Below are positions 46,580 to 56,468 of a stretch of DNA of 64,000 nucleotides, piece by piece. The notes under the pieces are model-generated. The model ran no database searches, was not told the DNA's origin, and was given only the letters and a program-made list of their open reading frames with translations. Origin of the DNA: Salsipaludibacter sp963812245 (GTDB lineage: Bacteria; Actinomycetota; Nitriliruptoria; Nitriliruptorales; Nitriliruptoraceae); the NCBI GenBank assembly GCA_963812245.1, contig CAWEUK010000001.1, positions 62,001 through 126,000 of the forward strand, written 5' to 3'. The position numbers were made by a program, and so were the translations under genes. Numbering within the stretch: position 1 is the stretch's first letter; each line of letters begins with the position of its first letter.

Positions 46580-49495
46580 GCCAGTCCCGACAGCGCCGCG
46601 GCGATGGAGGCCATGTGGGCGTCGACGTCCGGGCTGCCACGGTAGGAGGAGTGGCCCTGCGGCTTCAGCAACCGCCCGCCGCCCGCCGCGAGGTCCCACC
46701 CCAGCGGATCGCGGATCAGGAACTCGCCCGTCCTGGGCCCACCGGGCGCACACACCGGACACGAGGTCGTGCCGGGCACGACGTCGACGGCTGCGAACGG
46801 CAACTCGCGGGTGACCGGCCAGCCGTCCCGAGGAGATCCGCGTGTCGGGGGTGAACCCGGCCACGGACCAGAACGGCATCGCGAAGGGCTCGGTCATCGC
46901 GAGGAGGTGATGCCAGTTCTGGACGCTGTTGGCGACGTGCCGCACCACCGCTTCGGAGTCGTCGGGTCCACTGGGACCGGCGAAGGGTTCGCGGAACATG
47001 CGCTCGTACAGGATCGCGATCGGACTGCCGTAGGACACGAGCGACACGTTGGTGGCCACGGGCCCCAACTGCGCCGCCGCGGCCAGCGACACCATCGATC
47101 CCTGGCTGTGGCCAGCCAGGATCACCGAACTCGGTGCGCGGGGTGGCTCCTCGGCCGGCCAACTGCCGGTGACGATGCGTCGCACGCGGTCGCTGATGCC
47201 CGGCACGAGCGTCTCGGCGTAGCAGGGCGGCGAGAACGGGTGGGTGACCCGTGGCCAGAACGTGAGCACGTCCCACAACCGACCGATCTGTCGACGGGTC
47301 GCCCGCGCGGACAGCGACGACCGCACCAGGGCGAAGCCGGCCAGTGGCAGCAGCACCACCAGTGCCATCGAGATCCCGTCGAGCGCCGCCAGGCGCAGGC
47401 CATCCACGGCACCCTCGCGCAGCGACACCAACAGCACGACGAGCATGGCAAGTCCACCCACCACGCTCGCGACCAGGACACCGCCGGCATGGCGCAGCAG
47501 CCACTGGAGGTTCCACAGTCGGCCGATCGTGGCGAGGTCGTCGGCGTCGAGGTCACCCGGCCCGCCCTGGGCACCGAACGCCTCCCAACTGTCGCGCATG
47601 TGGGTTTCCACGTCCTCGGGTTCCGGACCCACCAGTCGCCGCCACACCACCAGGCCCGCCCACACCGGGCCTGCGACCAGGACACCGAGCATCACCTTGG
47701 CGCTCCACACCAGCCACGGGACGATCACGATCGGCACGGCCTCTCCGGCAGACACCTGGGCCGCGACCGCCTCCCCCACCAGGCTGACACCGATCACCCG
47801 TTCCCCCAGCAGGTCGGCGACCAACCCGTGCAGTCCGGCGCCCACCGCCACCAGGATGAACAGGCTCAGCATCGCCAACACGACCGCTCCGGCGTTGCCG
47901 ACGATCGCCCGGCCATCGTCGACCTGGCTGGCACCCGGCACGGGCCCGATGCCCAGGCGCGTGGGGCGCGGGGTGGGAGTCAGGCTGGCCAGCGCAAGCG
48001 CGCCGATCAACCCGGCCTGCAACAGGCCCAACACGACCATCGGGACATAGGTGGCCACCGCCACCTGCCAGTCCTGCGGCCCGGCCAACGCCTGACCCAA
48101 CAGGGCCTTGACCAGCCAGTCGCCCGAGCCGACCAGTCGGCCCCCCCACTCGTCCAGGGTGGCAGCTGCCTGACCCAGGTTCGATGCCTGCGCCATCCCA
48201 AGGCCGACCAGCGCCGCGCCAACGACCAACAGCACGCTGGGCCAGCCGCGCACGTCCGGGGTGCCGTTGCCTGTTCGGGGCCGCGTGAGGATCGCCCACG
48301 CAACGACCAACAGCCCACCGATCGCCCACAGCCACACGACGACCGGGAATGCCAGCACCGCCAGCTGCGGAATCGTCCAGGCAGCGACCAGCATGACCCC
48401 CGACGCAACGAGCAGGCCGACCCGCCGCCACACGGGGACCCCGCCATCGATCGCGGCAACGGCCAGCACCAGCGCCAGCGCCGTGACCACGACCCGCACC
48501 GGCGACAGGCGCGCGCCGTCGATCCAGGTCACCATCGCGTCGGTCGGCAGCCACGCGCCAAACATGAACCCCAGGGGTCCCAGCGCCGCCAACCGCATCA
48601 CCTGCATCAGGCGGTCGATCCAGGCGATCGGTTCCTCCCGCAGCAACTGTGGCAGACACGCCAGGCCCAGCGACACCACGACGACACCTGCCTGGACGGC
48701 GACCACCCACCCGAGCGCGACCGGGCTGCCGGGCGTCGCGGTGACCGCGATCGCCAGGGTGCCTGCGATCCATGCGGTGCCGGCAGTGACGTGCATGCCC
48801 CGCATGCGACTGGTGGCCCACTGGGTCGACCAGAAGGTCGGGTCCGTCAGGTGCAGGGACTCGTCCGGACCCGATGCCGCGGGACCTGTGGCGACGCCAC
48901 CGTGGCGTTGCTGGTACCGACTCGCCACCCACAACATGATCAGCACGACGCTCGGAAGGATCGCGGCCAGCGAGAGGCTGCCGGCGGGATCCTGCAGGTA
49001 GGCGCGAAACGGCGCCACCCAGAACGGTGGGTCGTCGGGCCAGTTGGCCACGTACTGCGTGGCGACCAGGTCCATGCCAATGGTGCAGGCCAGCCCGACG
49101 GTGGTCAGCGTCATGGTCAGCCCAAGGACCCGGCACACCATGCGGTGGAGGCGGCCACGACGTCCCGGCAGGTGCATGCGACCGGCCACGTTGAACATCG
49201 CGAAGGGCATCAGCAGCACCCACAGGGCGTGCCGCCAGGTCCCGGAGGTCTGGCCACCCCAGGACACCACTTCACGCACGTGCAGGGAGGCGTCCGGAGC
49301 CGTCCCCAGCGTCCCGACAACCGGGTCGCGCGCCCGGAAGACACCGATGACGTCGTCGCCGGCGACCTGGACGGGATGCGGATCGCGAGTCATGACCGAC
49401 GGCGGCTCCCCACCGACGCCATGCACGCGCAACTCCACCACGGACCCCGCGGGGTACTCGGGGTAGTGCAGCCCCGGTGATGACCACTCGTCCAT
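46576..49495 (-). CDS. large polytopic membrane protein with C-terminal serine-hydrolase motif, frameshifted
   Basis: The protein begins MDEWSSPGLHYPEYP at ATG 49495 (GGGGGAG upstream) with VELRVHGVGGEPP, a family hallmark. About 12 or more membrane helices span residues ~90-700, then a cytosolic hydrolase-like region with VILAGHSQGSMVSLAAAA, where the Ser would be the nucleophile. Near 46831-46838 the frame breaks: the upstream frame runs into Arg-rich nonsense after GFTPDTRI, while another frame continues PRDGWPVTRELPFAAVDVV and ends at 46576. One base too many in ATCTCCT explains this. Without the shift the protein would be ~973 residues. The upstream frame instead runs on in frame through the dienelactone hydrolase to 45716, giving a ~1259-residue fusion. 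Confidence 0.75.
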
Positions 49496-49584
49496 CAGAC
49501 TCCCCCTGTCCAGCCCGCGGCACCACGACGCCGCGCCGTACCGAGCCCAACTCTCGCAGGTCAGGGCGGCGGCGTCAACGAGGT

Positions 49585-49616
49585 TGCAACCCGGTGCCGA
49601 CCGGCCGCGGGTTGCA
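49585..49616. promoter_or_regulatory. inverted repeat between divergent membrane hydrolase and arcA genes
   Basis: TGCAACCCG (49585-49593) and CGGGTTGCA (49608-49616) form a perfect 9-bp inverted repeat with a 14-bp spacer, in the 290-bp divergent gap. A direct repeat, CGCGACCAGGACTGCC at 49715 and CGCGACCAGGATTGCC at 49769, duplicates the sequence just before the arcA start, including its AGGA ribosome site. Either could serve control of arcA. Confidence 0.4.
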
Positions 49617-49785
49617 CCGGCGGCGACGCCTGCCCGCATCGGGCCACTCGACCTGCAGTGCGGTCAGCGGCGGGCGCGACGAAGGTGCGGCTAGCGTGCC
49701 CGTCGGGCCGCGGACGCGACCAGGACTGCCCCGTGCCGGCCGCGGCACACACCCATGACGGGGCACCACGCGACCAGGATTGCCG

Positions 49786-51015
49786 ATGAGCACCTACAGC
49801 ATCACCTCCGAGGTCGGCACGCTGCGCCAGGTCATCCTCCATCGGCCGGGTCCGGAACTCGAACGACTGACGCCGTCCAACATGCACGACCTGTTGTTCG
49901 ACGACGTCCTGTGGCCCGATGCCGCCCGCCGCGAGCATGACGAGTTCGCCCAGGCACTGGTCGACCAGGGCGTCCAGATCCACCTCCTGCACGACCTGCT
50001 GGAGCAGACCCTGGACATCGACCAGGCCAGGTCGTTCGTCGTGGACCGCATCGTCACGCCATTCACCCGCAGCGCCAGCATCGTCGCGCCGATGCGCGAC
50101 CTGCTGATGGGCGTCGACTCCTCACAACTCGCAGACCTGCTCATCGGCGGCATCATCAAGTCCGACCTCCCGGGACACCTGCCCAACTCGTTGTGGGCCT
50201 CGGCCCTCCACGACGACGACTTCGTCCTGCCACCCCTGCCCAACCACCTCTTCACGCGTGACACGTCATGCTGGATCCACGACGGCGTCTCGATCAACCC
50301 GATGGGCAAGCCGGCCCGCCAGCGCGAGACCGTCAACTACCAGGCGATCTATCGCTGGCACCCTCTCTTCACCGGCGACGACCTGCACATCTGGTACGGC
50401 AAGGACGCCGACGAAGCGCGCCAACCGGCCACGGTCGAGGGTGGCGACGTGCTGGTCATCAGCGAGGACACGGTCCTGATCGGCATGAGCGAACGCACGA
50501 CCGCGACCGGCATCGAGAACCTGGCCCGTCCGCTGCTCAACAGCGGGCGCATCACCCAGGTGATCGTGCTCGAACTGCCCCGCAAGCGGGCCTTCATGCA
50601 CCTGGACACGGTGCTGACGATGGTGGATCGCGACGCCTTCACGATCTATCCGGGACTCCCCCGCCACGGGCGCGTGTTCGTCCTGCGCCAGACCGATGCG
50701 GACCGGCAGACGGTCGAGGTGGAACGGGCCGTGGACCTGCCGACGGCCGTCGGTGCGGCGCTGGACCTCGAGCCTCGATTCCTGCAACCCGAGATGGACG
50801 TGATGCGGGCCGAGCGCGAGCAGTGGGACGACGGCAACAACGTGCTCGCAGTCGCCCCCAACGTGGTGGTCGCCTACGAACGCAACACCGCGACCAACGC
50901 GATGCTGCGGGCCAACGGGGTCGAGGTCATCACCATTCGTGGCAACGAGTTGGGCCGCGGCCGCGGCGGCCCGCGGTGCATGAGTTGCCCGATCCAACGC
51001 GATCCACTGGACTGA
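49786..51015 (+). CDS. arcA: arginine deiminase
   Basis: A 409-residue arginine deiminase converting arginine to citrulline and ammonia. It has SEVGTLRQVILHRPGPELERLTP, HLFTRDTSCWI, TVEGGDVLVIS, HLDTVLTMVD and catalytic RCMSCPIQRD with Cys401. In many bacteria it starts the energy-yielding ADI pathway, but no ornithine carbamoyltransferase or carbamate kinase gene is in the window. ATG 49786 has AGGA nine bases upstream; a TTG at 49780 is unlikely. Confidence 0.95.
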   Translation: MSTYSITSEVGTLRQVILHRPGPELERLTPSNMHDLLFDDVLWPDAARREHDEFAQALVDQGVQIHLLHDLLEQTLDIDQARSFVVDRIVTPFTRSASIVAPMRDLLMGVDSSQLADLLIGGIIKSDLPGHLPNSLWASALHDDDFVLPPLPNHLFTRDTSCWIHDGVSINPMGKPARQRETVNYQAIYRWHPLFTGDDLHIWYGKDADEARQPATVEGGDVLVISEDTVLIGMSERTTATGIENLARPLLNSGRITQVIVLELPRKRAFMHLDTVLTMVDRDAFTIYPGLPRHGRVFVLRQTDADRQTVEVERAVDLPTAVGAALDLEPRFLQPEMDVMRAEREQWDDGNNVLAVAPNVVVAYERNTATNAMLRANGVEVITIRGNELGRGRGGPRCMSCPIQRDPLD

Positions 51016-51036
51016 CGACCCGCCACCGCGCTGCCG

Positions 51037-51447
51037 TCACGCGGCAACCGACTCCAGCGCTCGCTCGAGCCGGGCAGCCACCTCGCCGGCCACGGCCTGG
51101 AGGTCCTCGACGCCGGTGAGTCCCAGCATCTCGTGGGCATCGATCGCGATGACCTCGCTGCCGCCGTCGGGATGTGCCCGCACCACCACGTTGCATGGCA
51201 GCAGGGCACCCAACGCCGGATCTGCGGTGATGCCCTGGTGGGCCAGGGGTGGCGCGCAGGCCCCCAGGATGGTGTAGGCGCCGATGTCCTCGCCGAGCTT
51301 GGCACGCAGCGTGGCCTGCACGTCGATCTCGGTGAGGATCCCGAAGCCCTCGTCGGCCAGCGCCGCACGCACCTTCGGGTCGACGTCAGCCGGACTCCCG
51401 GACACGTGCACACGGAGGGTGTAGCGGTCGTTCACGAGCGTTGACAC
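51037..51447 (-). CDS. DUF302 domain protein
   Basis: A 136-residue DUF302 protein. The motifs GFGILTEIDVQATLRAKLGEDI, YTILGACAPPLAHQ and GALLPCNVVVRAH are characteristic. DUF302 proteins are widespread, sometimes near metal or redox genes; biochemical roles are not known. GTG 51447 is taken as start because TGGAG lies six bases upstream; a TTG at 51468 is possible. It converges on arcA. Confidence 0.85.
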   Translation of the reverse strand: MSTLVNDRYTLRVHVSGSPADVDPKVRAALADEGFGILTEIDVQATLRAKLGEDIGAYTILGACAPPLAHQGITADPALGALLPCNVVVRAHPDGGSEVIAIDAHEMLGLTGVEDLQAVAGEVAARLERALESVAA

Positions 51448-51609
51448 GGCGACTCCAGTGGTGGGCAATGCGGCTGTGCACCCATCGAACCAGCGCGACG
51501 GCGATCACGCGAGCACCGGCCCGGCTGGCGATGGCCGTGGCGGTCCCCGACGGGGCGTTTCACCTGCGTCCGTCCGGTGGCCCAGGGCGCGCGAGGAACC
51601 TGCGGTGGC

Positions 51610-51786
51610 TCAGAAGCGCGAGAGGAACCGGGCCAGGAAGCCACCCTCGGAGCCGTCGGCGTCCTCACCGGTGTGACCATCGCATCGCTGGTCCCGCGGG
51701 ATGCCCGCCATCACCTGGTTGACATGGCTGCCACAGCCCGACCAGGTGGCCTTGCCACACTTCCGACACGTCACTGCACGACACAT
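51610..51786 (-). CDS. small CxxC zinc-ribbon-like protein
   Basis: A 58-residue protein beginning MCRAVTCRKCGKATWSGCG, with Cys at CRAVTC, CxxC and GCG, and His in SHVNQVMAGIP, then QRCDGH. This pattern occurs in a widespread family of small actinobacterial proteins. The Cys and His residues probably bind zinc. An acidic Gly-rich tail ends FLARFLSRF. GGAGG lies seven bases before ATG 51786. Function unknown. Confidence 0.8.
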   Translation of the reverse strand: MCRAVTCRKCGKATWSGCGSHVNQVMAGIPRDQRCDGHTGEDADGSEGGFLARFLSRF

Positions 51787-51970
51787 GGTGGTTCCTCCGA
51801 AGGACGATGGGTTGGACGCCGCGATCGACACGGGTTTCGACGCCTGGTTCGGCGCCGGGTTTCGAGACCGGGATCACGGACGCATCGAATTGTACGGACA
51901 TTTGCACTGACGTGCTCGCACCCTGCGTGGGGCGCCTCCCTCGACACGAACGAGACCGAACAGGGTTGCG

Positions 51971-51985
51971 AGGTATTGAACACCT
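51971..51985. promoter_or_regulatory. candidate TetR operator
   Basis: AGGTATTGAACACCT is an imperfect 15-bp palindrome (12 of 15 positions match its complement), 65 bp before the TetR start. Such sites, with AGGT/ACCT ends, are typical of autoregulating TetR proteins. It includes TTGAAC, a possible -35 element. The rest of the 218-bp gap between the two divergent genes has no gene. Confidence 0.4.
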
Positions 51986-52049
51986 TTGTACATTCGCCTG
52001 ACCGCACGTGGGCACTGCCCACCAGCATCCTCGATCGCAGGACTGTCGC

Positions 52050-52772
52050 GTGACCGAACCCATGACCCCAGCGCGCCGTCGCCTCCACGACGCCGCCCTG
52101 CGCCTGTTCGCCCAACGCGGCGGCAGCGAGGTCTCCGTCAGCGAACTGGCCGCCGCAGCCGGCATCGCCCGCGGCACGGTCTACAACAACATCGACTCGC
52201 TCGACGAGTTCTTCGAGGAGGTCTCGCGCGACCTCGCCCTGGAGATGCGCGAACGCATGCTGGCGAGCTTCCAGGGCGTGCGCGACCCGGCGCAGCGATT
52301 GGCCGACGGCCAGCGCTTCTTCGTCCGGCGCGCCCACGAGGAGCCCGGCTGGGGTCGCTTCGTCGCCCGCTTCGGACCCGTCGACCCGACCGTGCAGGCC
52401 ATGTGGGCCGGCCCGTCGATGGACGACGTCCGCTCGGGCATTCGCCACGGTCGCTTCTCGCTGCGCGAGGACCTCGAAGCCGGCGCGATGGCGCTGGTCA
52501 ACGGGACCACGATCACCGCCATGTGGACGGTCCTCGATGGCCACGCGACATGGCGGGACGTCGGCAGTTCCACGGCTGAACTGGTCCTGCGGGGCCTGGG
52601 CCTGGACTGGCAGGAGGCACGCGTGCTCGCGTGCCGCCCCCTGCCGCCCCTGGCGGGCCTGCCCACCGGCCAGCCCTCCCCCGCCGCCACGTCGTCGCAC
52701 CCCCACTCATCCACCCCGACCACCACCACCGCCCGCGCACTCCGCGGGACGCCTGCCCAGGAGACATCATGA
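52050..52772 (+). CDS. TetR family transcriptional regulator
   Basis: A 240-residue TetR regulator with N-terminal HTH RRRLHDAALRLFAQRGGSEVSVSELAAAAGIARGTVYNNIDSLDEFF. The ligand domain follows to ~190, then a Ser/Thr/Pro-rich tail. The start is GTG 52050 with AGGA nine bases upstream; ATG 52062 is possible. Its stop overlaps the thiolase ATG as ATGA, so it is the first gene of the beta-oxidation operon and probably controls it in response to acyl-CoA. Confidence 0.92.
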   Translation: MTEPMTPARRRLHDAALRLFAQRGGSEVSVSELAAAAGIARGTVYNNIDSLDEFFEEVSRDLALEMRERMLASFQGVRDPAQRLADGQRFFVRRAHEEPGWGRFVARFGPVDPTVQAMWAGPSMDDVRSGIRHGRFSLREDLEAGAMALVNGTTITAMWTVLDGHATWRDVGSSTAELVLRGLGLDWQEARVLACRPLPPLAGLPTGQPSPAATSSHPHSSTPTTTTARALRGTPAQETS

Positions 52773-53980
52773 CCGAGGCATACATCTACGACGCCGTCCG
52801 GACCCCGCGTGGTCGCGGCAAGCCCACGGGCGCGCTGCACACCACCAAGCCCGTCGACCTTGCGACCACGGTCCTCAATGCCATCCGAGACCGCAACCCC
52901 GGTCTGGATCCTGCCGGCATCGACGACGTCGTGATGGGTGTCGTCGAGCCCCATGGCGACCAGGGCGGCGTCCTGCCCCGCACGGCGGTCCTGGCCGCAG
53001 GCCTGCCCGAATCGGTCGCCGGCAACCAGACCAACCGCTACTGCGGGTCGGGCCTGGAGGCCGCCAACCAGGCAGCTGCCAGGGTCCGGTCGGGCTGGGA
53101 GGACCTGATCATCGCCGGTGGCGTCGAGTCGATGTCGCGGGTCCCCATGGGCTCCGGCGGCGATCCGTCCGCGATGGACCCGGCGACGGCCTACGCCCTG
53201 GGCTTCGTCCCGCAGGGCATCGGCGCCGACCTGATCGCGACGGTGGAGGGCTTCAGCCGCACGGACGTCGACGAGTTCGCGGTGCTGTCCCAGGAGCGAG
53301 CCGCCAAGGCGTGGGCCGACGGACGCTTCGACAACTCGATCATTCCCGTGCTCGATGCCGCCGGGCAGGTCGTGCTGGACCGTGACGAGCACATGCGTCC
53401 GGGGACCACGGTCGATGACCTCGCCCGCCTCAAGCCGTCGTTCGCCGGCATCGGCCAGGCAGCCGGGTTCGACGCCGTTGCCCTGCAGAAGTACTCCCGC
53501 GTGGAGCGCATCGACCACGTCCACCATGCCGGAAACTCTTCGGGCATCGTCGACGGTGCCGCGCTGCTCATGATCGGCAGCGAGGAGGCAGGGACCCGTC
53601 ACGGCCTGACCCCGCGTGCGGTGGTGCGGGCGACCGCCGTCATCGGGTCGGACCCCACGATCATGCTGACCGGCCCCGGACCCGCCTGCCACAAGGCGCT
53701 CGACAAGGCGGGGATGACGATCGACGACATCGACCTGGTCGAGATCAACGAGGCGTTCGCCGCAGTCGCACTCCGCCTGATGCGTGACCTGGGCGTCGAC
53801 AGCGACATCACCAACGTCAACGGTGGCGCGATCGCCATGGGCCACCCGCTGGGCGCGACCGGCGCGATGCTGCTCGGGACGATGGTCGACGAACTGGAGC
53901 GCCGCGACCTGTCCACCGCGCTGGTGACCCTGTGCATCGGCGGCGGCATGGGCATCGCCACGATCGTGGAACGCGTCTGA
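52769..53980 (+). CDS. acetyl-CoA C-acyltransferase (thiolase)
   Basis: A 403-residue thiolase that cleaves 3-ketoacyl-CoA. It has IYDAVRTPRGRGKPTGALH, nucleophile NRYCGSGLEAANQAA, VEINEAFAAVALRLM, GGAIAMGHPLGATGAML and final CIGGGMGIATIVERV. AGGAG precedes ATG 52769, and it overlaps the TetR gene. The FadB-type gene follows after 97 bp; together they form the last steps of fatty-acid beta-oxidation. Confidence 0.94.
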   Translation: MTEAYIYDAVRTPRGRGKPTGALHTTKPVDLATTVLNAIRDRNPGLDPAGIDDVVMGVVEPHGDQGGVLPRTAVLAAGLPESVAGNQTNRYCGSGLEAANQAAARVRSGWEDLIIAGGVESMSRVPMGSGGDPSAMDPATAYALGFVPQGIGADLIATVEGFSRTDVDEFAVLSQERAAKAWADGRFDNSIIPVLDAAGQVVLDRDEHMRPGTTVDDLARLKPSFAGIGQAAGFDAVALQKYSRVERIDHVHHAGNSSGIVDGAALLMIGSEEAGTRHGLTPRAVVRATAVIGSDPTIMLTGPGPACHKALDKAGMTIDDIDLVEINEAFAAVALRLMRDLGVDSDITNVNGGAIAMGHPLGATGAMLLGTMVDELERRDLSTALVTLCIGGGMGIATIVERV

Positions 53981-54077
53981 CAACGCGTTCGGGACGCTCT
54001 CCCGGTCTCGACCCACACGCACTGCCGAGCACTGCCACCGATCCAGCTGAGAACCCCAGCGACAAGGACATCCGACC

Positions 54078-56279
54078 ATGACGAGCACCATCCGCTACGA
54101 GCGCGACGACCAGGGCGTCGTGACGCTCACCCTCGACGACCCCAACGCATCCGCCAACACCATGCACCGCGGCTTCCAGGCCGACCTCGTGGCCACGGCC
54201 CAGCGCCTGCGGGACGAGCGCGACGACGTCACCGGGATCATCCTCACGTCGGCCAAGTCGACGTTCTTCGCCGGCGGCAACCTCAACGAACTGATCGCCG
54301 CCGGACCTGACGACATCGACGACGTCGTGGCCTCGGGCAACGAGATCAAGGCGGCGATGCGCAGCATCGAGACCCTCGGCGTCCCCGTGGTCGCCGCGAT
54401 CAACGGCGCTGCCCTGGGCGGCGGGTTCGAACTGGCCCTGATGTGCCACCACCGCATCGCGCTGGACAACCCCCGCACCCGGGTGGGCCAGCCCGAGGTC
54501 AGCCTGGGCCTGCTGCCCGGTGCCGGCGGCGTCGTGCGCAGCGTCCGTCTGCTCGGTGTCATGTCGGCCCTGCAGGACGTCCTGGTCCAGGGCCAGCAGT
54601 ACCCCGTCGCCAAGGCTGCAGAGCTGGGCCTGATCGACCAGGTCGTCGCCGACGAGGCCGCGATGCTGGCCGCGGCACACGCATGGATCGTCGCCAACCC
54701 CGAGTCGGTCCAGCCGTGGGACGCACCCGGCTACCGCATGCCCGGGGGCACGCCCTCGCACCCCAAGCTGGCCTCGACCCTGCCAGCGGTGGCCTCCACG
54801 CTCGCCGCACAGACCAAGGGCGCCCACTACGACGCCCCCCACCACATCATGGCCGCCGCGGTCGAGGGCGCCCAGGTGCCCTTCGAGCGCGCCACCGAGA
54901 TCGAGACCGCGTACTTCGCCGACCTGGTCTGCAACTCGCAGCAGTCGGTGAACATGACCCAGGCGTTCTTCTTCGACCTGCAGGCCATCAACAAGGGGGG
55001 GTCGCGACCCGACGGCCACGAACCATTCAAGGCGTCCCGCGCGGCCGTGCTGGGGGCCGGCATGATGGGTGCCGGCATCGCCTACCAGTGCGCCAAGTCC
55101 GGCATCGAGGTCGTGCTCTTCGACGTGTCGATGGAGGCAGCCGAGCGGGGCAAGGACTACGCCCGCGGGCTCGTCGCCAAGGGTGTCGAACGCGGCAAGG
55201 TCAGCCAGGGGGCTGGTGAGTCACTGCTGGACCGGATCACCACCACCGACGACCCCAGCGCCACGGACGGCTGCGACCTGATGATCGAGGCCGTCTTCGA
55301 GGCGCCCGACGTCAAGGCCGACGTGTACGCCAAGGTCATCCCCCACCTGGCCGACGACGCGCTGCTGTGCTCCAACACCTCCACCCTGCCCATCACGCAG
55401 TTGGCCACGTCTGTCGACCGGCCCGACGACTTCATCGGCCTGCACTTCTTCTCGCCCGTGGACAAGATGCCGCTGATCGAGATCGTGGTGGGTGAGCAGA
55501 CCTCCGACGCTGCCCTGGCCCGGGCCTTCGACGTGGTCATGCAACTGCGCAAGACCCCGATCGTGGTCAACGACTCACGCGGGTTCTTCACCAGCCGGGT
55601 CATCGGGACCTTCCTCAACCAGGCGATCGAGATGGTCGCCGAGGGCGTCAACCCGGTCATGATCGAGCGCGCGGGCCTGAAGGCCGGCTACCCGGCGCCG
55701 CCGCTGCAGTTGCAGGACGAGTTGACCCTGACCCTGGCCCGCAAGATCGAGGCCGCGACCGCAGCGGCCGCGAAGGCCGAGGGCCTCGACTACGAGCCCG
55801 GCGCGGCGTTCGCCGTGTACGACCGCATGGTCGAGGAGTTCGGTCGCGAAGGCCGCAGCGGCGGTGCCGGCTTCTACGACTACGACGAGTCGGGCCGGCG
55901 CACGCAACTGTGGCCGGGTCTGTGGGAGCACTTCGGTGCCGACACGGACAGCCACCGTCACGACGGTGACGACGAACTCATCGAGGACCTCGCGGAGCGC
56001 ATGCTGTTCGCCGAGGCACTCGAGACCGTCAAGTGCTTCGACGAGGGAGTCCTGCGCACGTTCGCCGACGCCAACATCGGCTCGATCTTCGGCATCGGCT
56101 TCCCGGCCTGGACCGGTGGGGTGGCGCAGTACATCGACGGCTACGAGGGTGGGACGACCGGGTTCGTGGCGCGGTGCAAGGAGTTGGCCGACCGCTACGG
56201 CGACACCTTCGTTCCGCCGGCATCGCTGGCCGCCAAGGCCGAGTCGGGTGAACCCCTGCGCGCCGCCGACGCCGCCTGA
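54078..56279 (+). CDS. 3-hydroxyacyl-CoA dehydrogenase / enoyl-CoA hydratase fusion (FadB/FadJ-type)
   Basis: A 733-residue multifunctional beta-oxidation alpha subunit. The N-terminal crotonase domain (~1-190) has TSAKSTFFAGGNLNELI and INGAALGGGFELAL, PEVSLGLLPGAGG. The NAD domain starts at GAGMMGAGIAYQCAKSG (~residue 330), with SNTSTLPITQLA and GLHFFSPVDKMPLIEIV. The C-terminal 3HCDH part has FADANIGSIFGIGFPAWTGG. AAGGA lies ten bases before ATG 54078. A hairpin follows the gene. Confidence 0.94.
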   Translation: MTSTIRYERDDQGVVTLTLDDPNASANTMHRGFQADLVATAQRLRDERDDVTGIILTSAKSTFFAGGNLNELIAAGPDDIDDVVASGNEIKAAMRSIETLGVPVVAAINGAALGGGFELALMCHHRIALDNPRTRVGQPEVSLGLLPGAGGVVRSVRLLGVMSALQDVLVQGQQYPVAKAAELGLIDQVVADEAAMLAAAHAWIVANPESVQPWDAPGYRMPGGTPSHPKLASTLPAVASTLAAQTKGAHYDAPHHIMAAAVEGAQVPFERATEIETAYFADLVCNSQQSVNMTQAFFFDLQAINKGGSRPDGHEPFKASRAAVLGAGMMGAGIAYQCAKSGIEVVLFDVSMEAAERGKDYARGLVAKGVERGKVSQGAGESLLDRITTTDDPSATDGCDLMIEAVFEAPDVKADVYAKVIPHLADDALLCSNTSTLPITQLATSVDRPDDFIGLHFFSPVDKMPLIEIVVGEQTSDAALARAFDVVMQLRKTPIVVNDSRGFFTSRVIGTFLNQAIEMVAEGVNPVMIERAGLKAGYPAPPLQLQDELTLTLARKIEAATAAAAKAEGLDYEPGAAFAVYDRMVEEFGREGRSGGAGFYDYDESGRRTQLWPGLWEHFGADTDSHRHDGDDELIEDLAERMLFAEALETVKCFDEGVLRTFADANIGSIFGIGFPAWTGGVAQYIDGYEGGTTGFVARCKELADRYGDTFVPPASLAAKAESGEPLRAADAA

Positions 56280-56305
56280 GGCATGTGACCACCACACCAC
56301 ACACC

Positions 56306-56336
56306 TCGACGCCGGGCCATCCTGGTCCGGCGTCGA
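56306..56336 (+). terminator. terminator of the beta-oxidation operon
   Basis: TCGACGCCGG and CCGGCGTCGA form a perfect 10-bp stem with an 11-base loop, 27 bp after the FadB-type stop, followed by ATTGT. It separates this operon from the CHAT gene. Confidence 0.75.
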
Positions 56337-56396
56337 ATTGTCGGCGGCCGATCCCACCCACGTGCTGCGCCGAACTCGCGACCTCGCGAACACCAC

Positions 56397-56415
56397 TGTG
56401 GTTTGATGTATCACA
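56397..56415 (+). promoter_or_regulatory. shared CHAT-gene upstream motif, copy 1
   Basis: TGTGGTTTGATGTATCACA ends 54 bp before the CHAT gene start. A matching sequence stands 56 bp before the second CHAT gene on the other strand, sharing TGTG, a T and ATGTATCAC in register. It may be an operator or promoter element. Confidence 0.5.
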
Positions 56416-56468
56416 GGCAGGTTGGTTGCCGTCCCGATGGCCGCAACCACGGACCGGGGGATGGCAGG

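Noticed and set aside
46769..49480. ~900-codon frame opposite the membrane hydrolase
   Set aside because: His/Gln/Arg-rich translation with no ribosome site; typical of antisense frames in GC-rich DNA.
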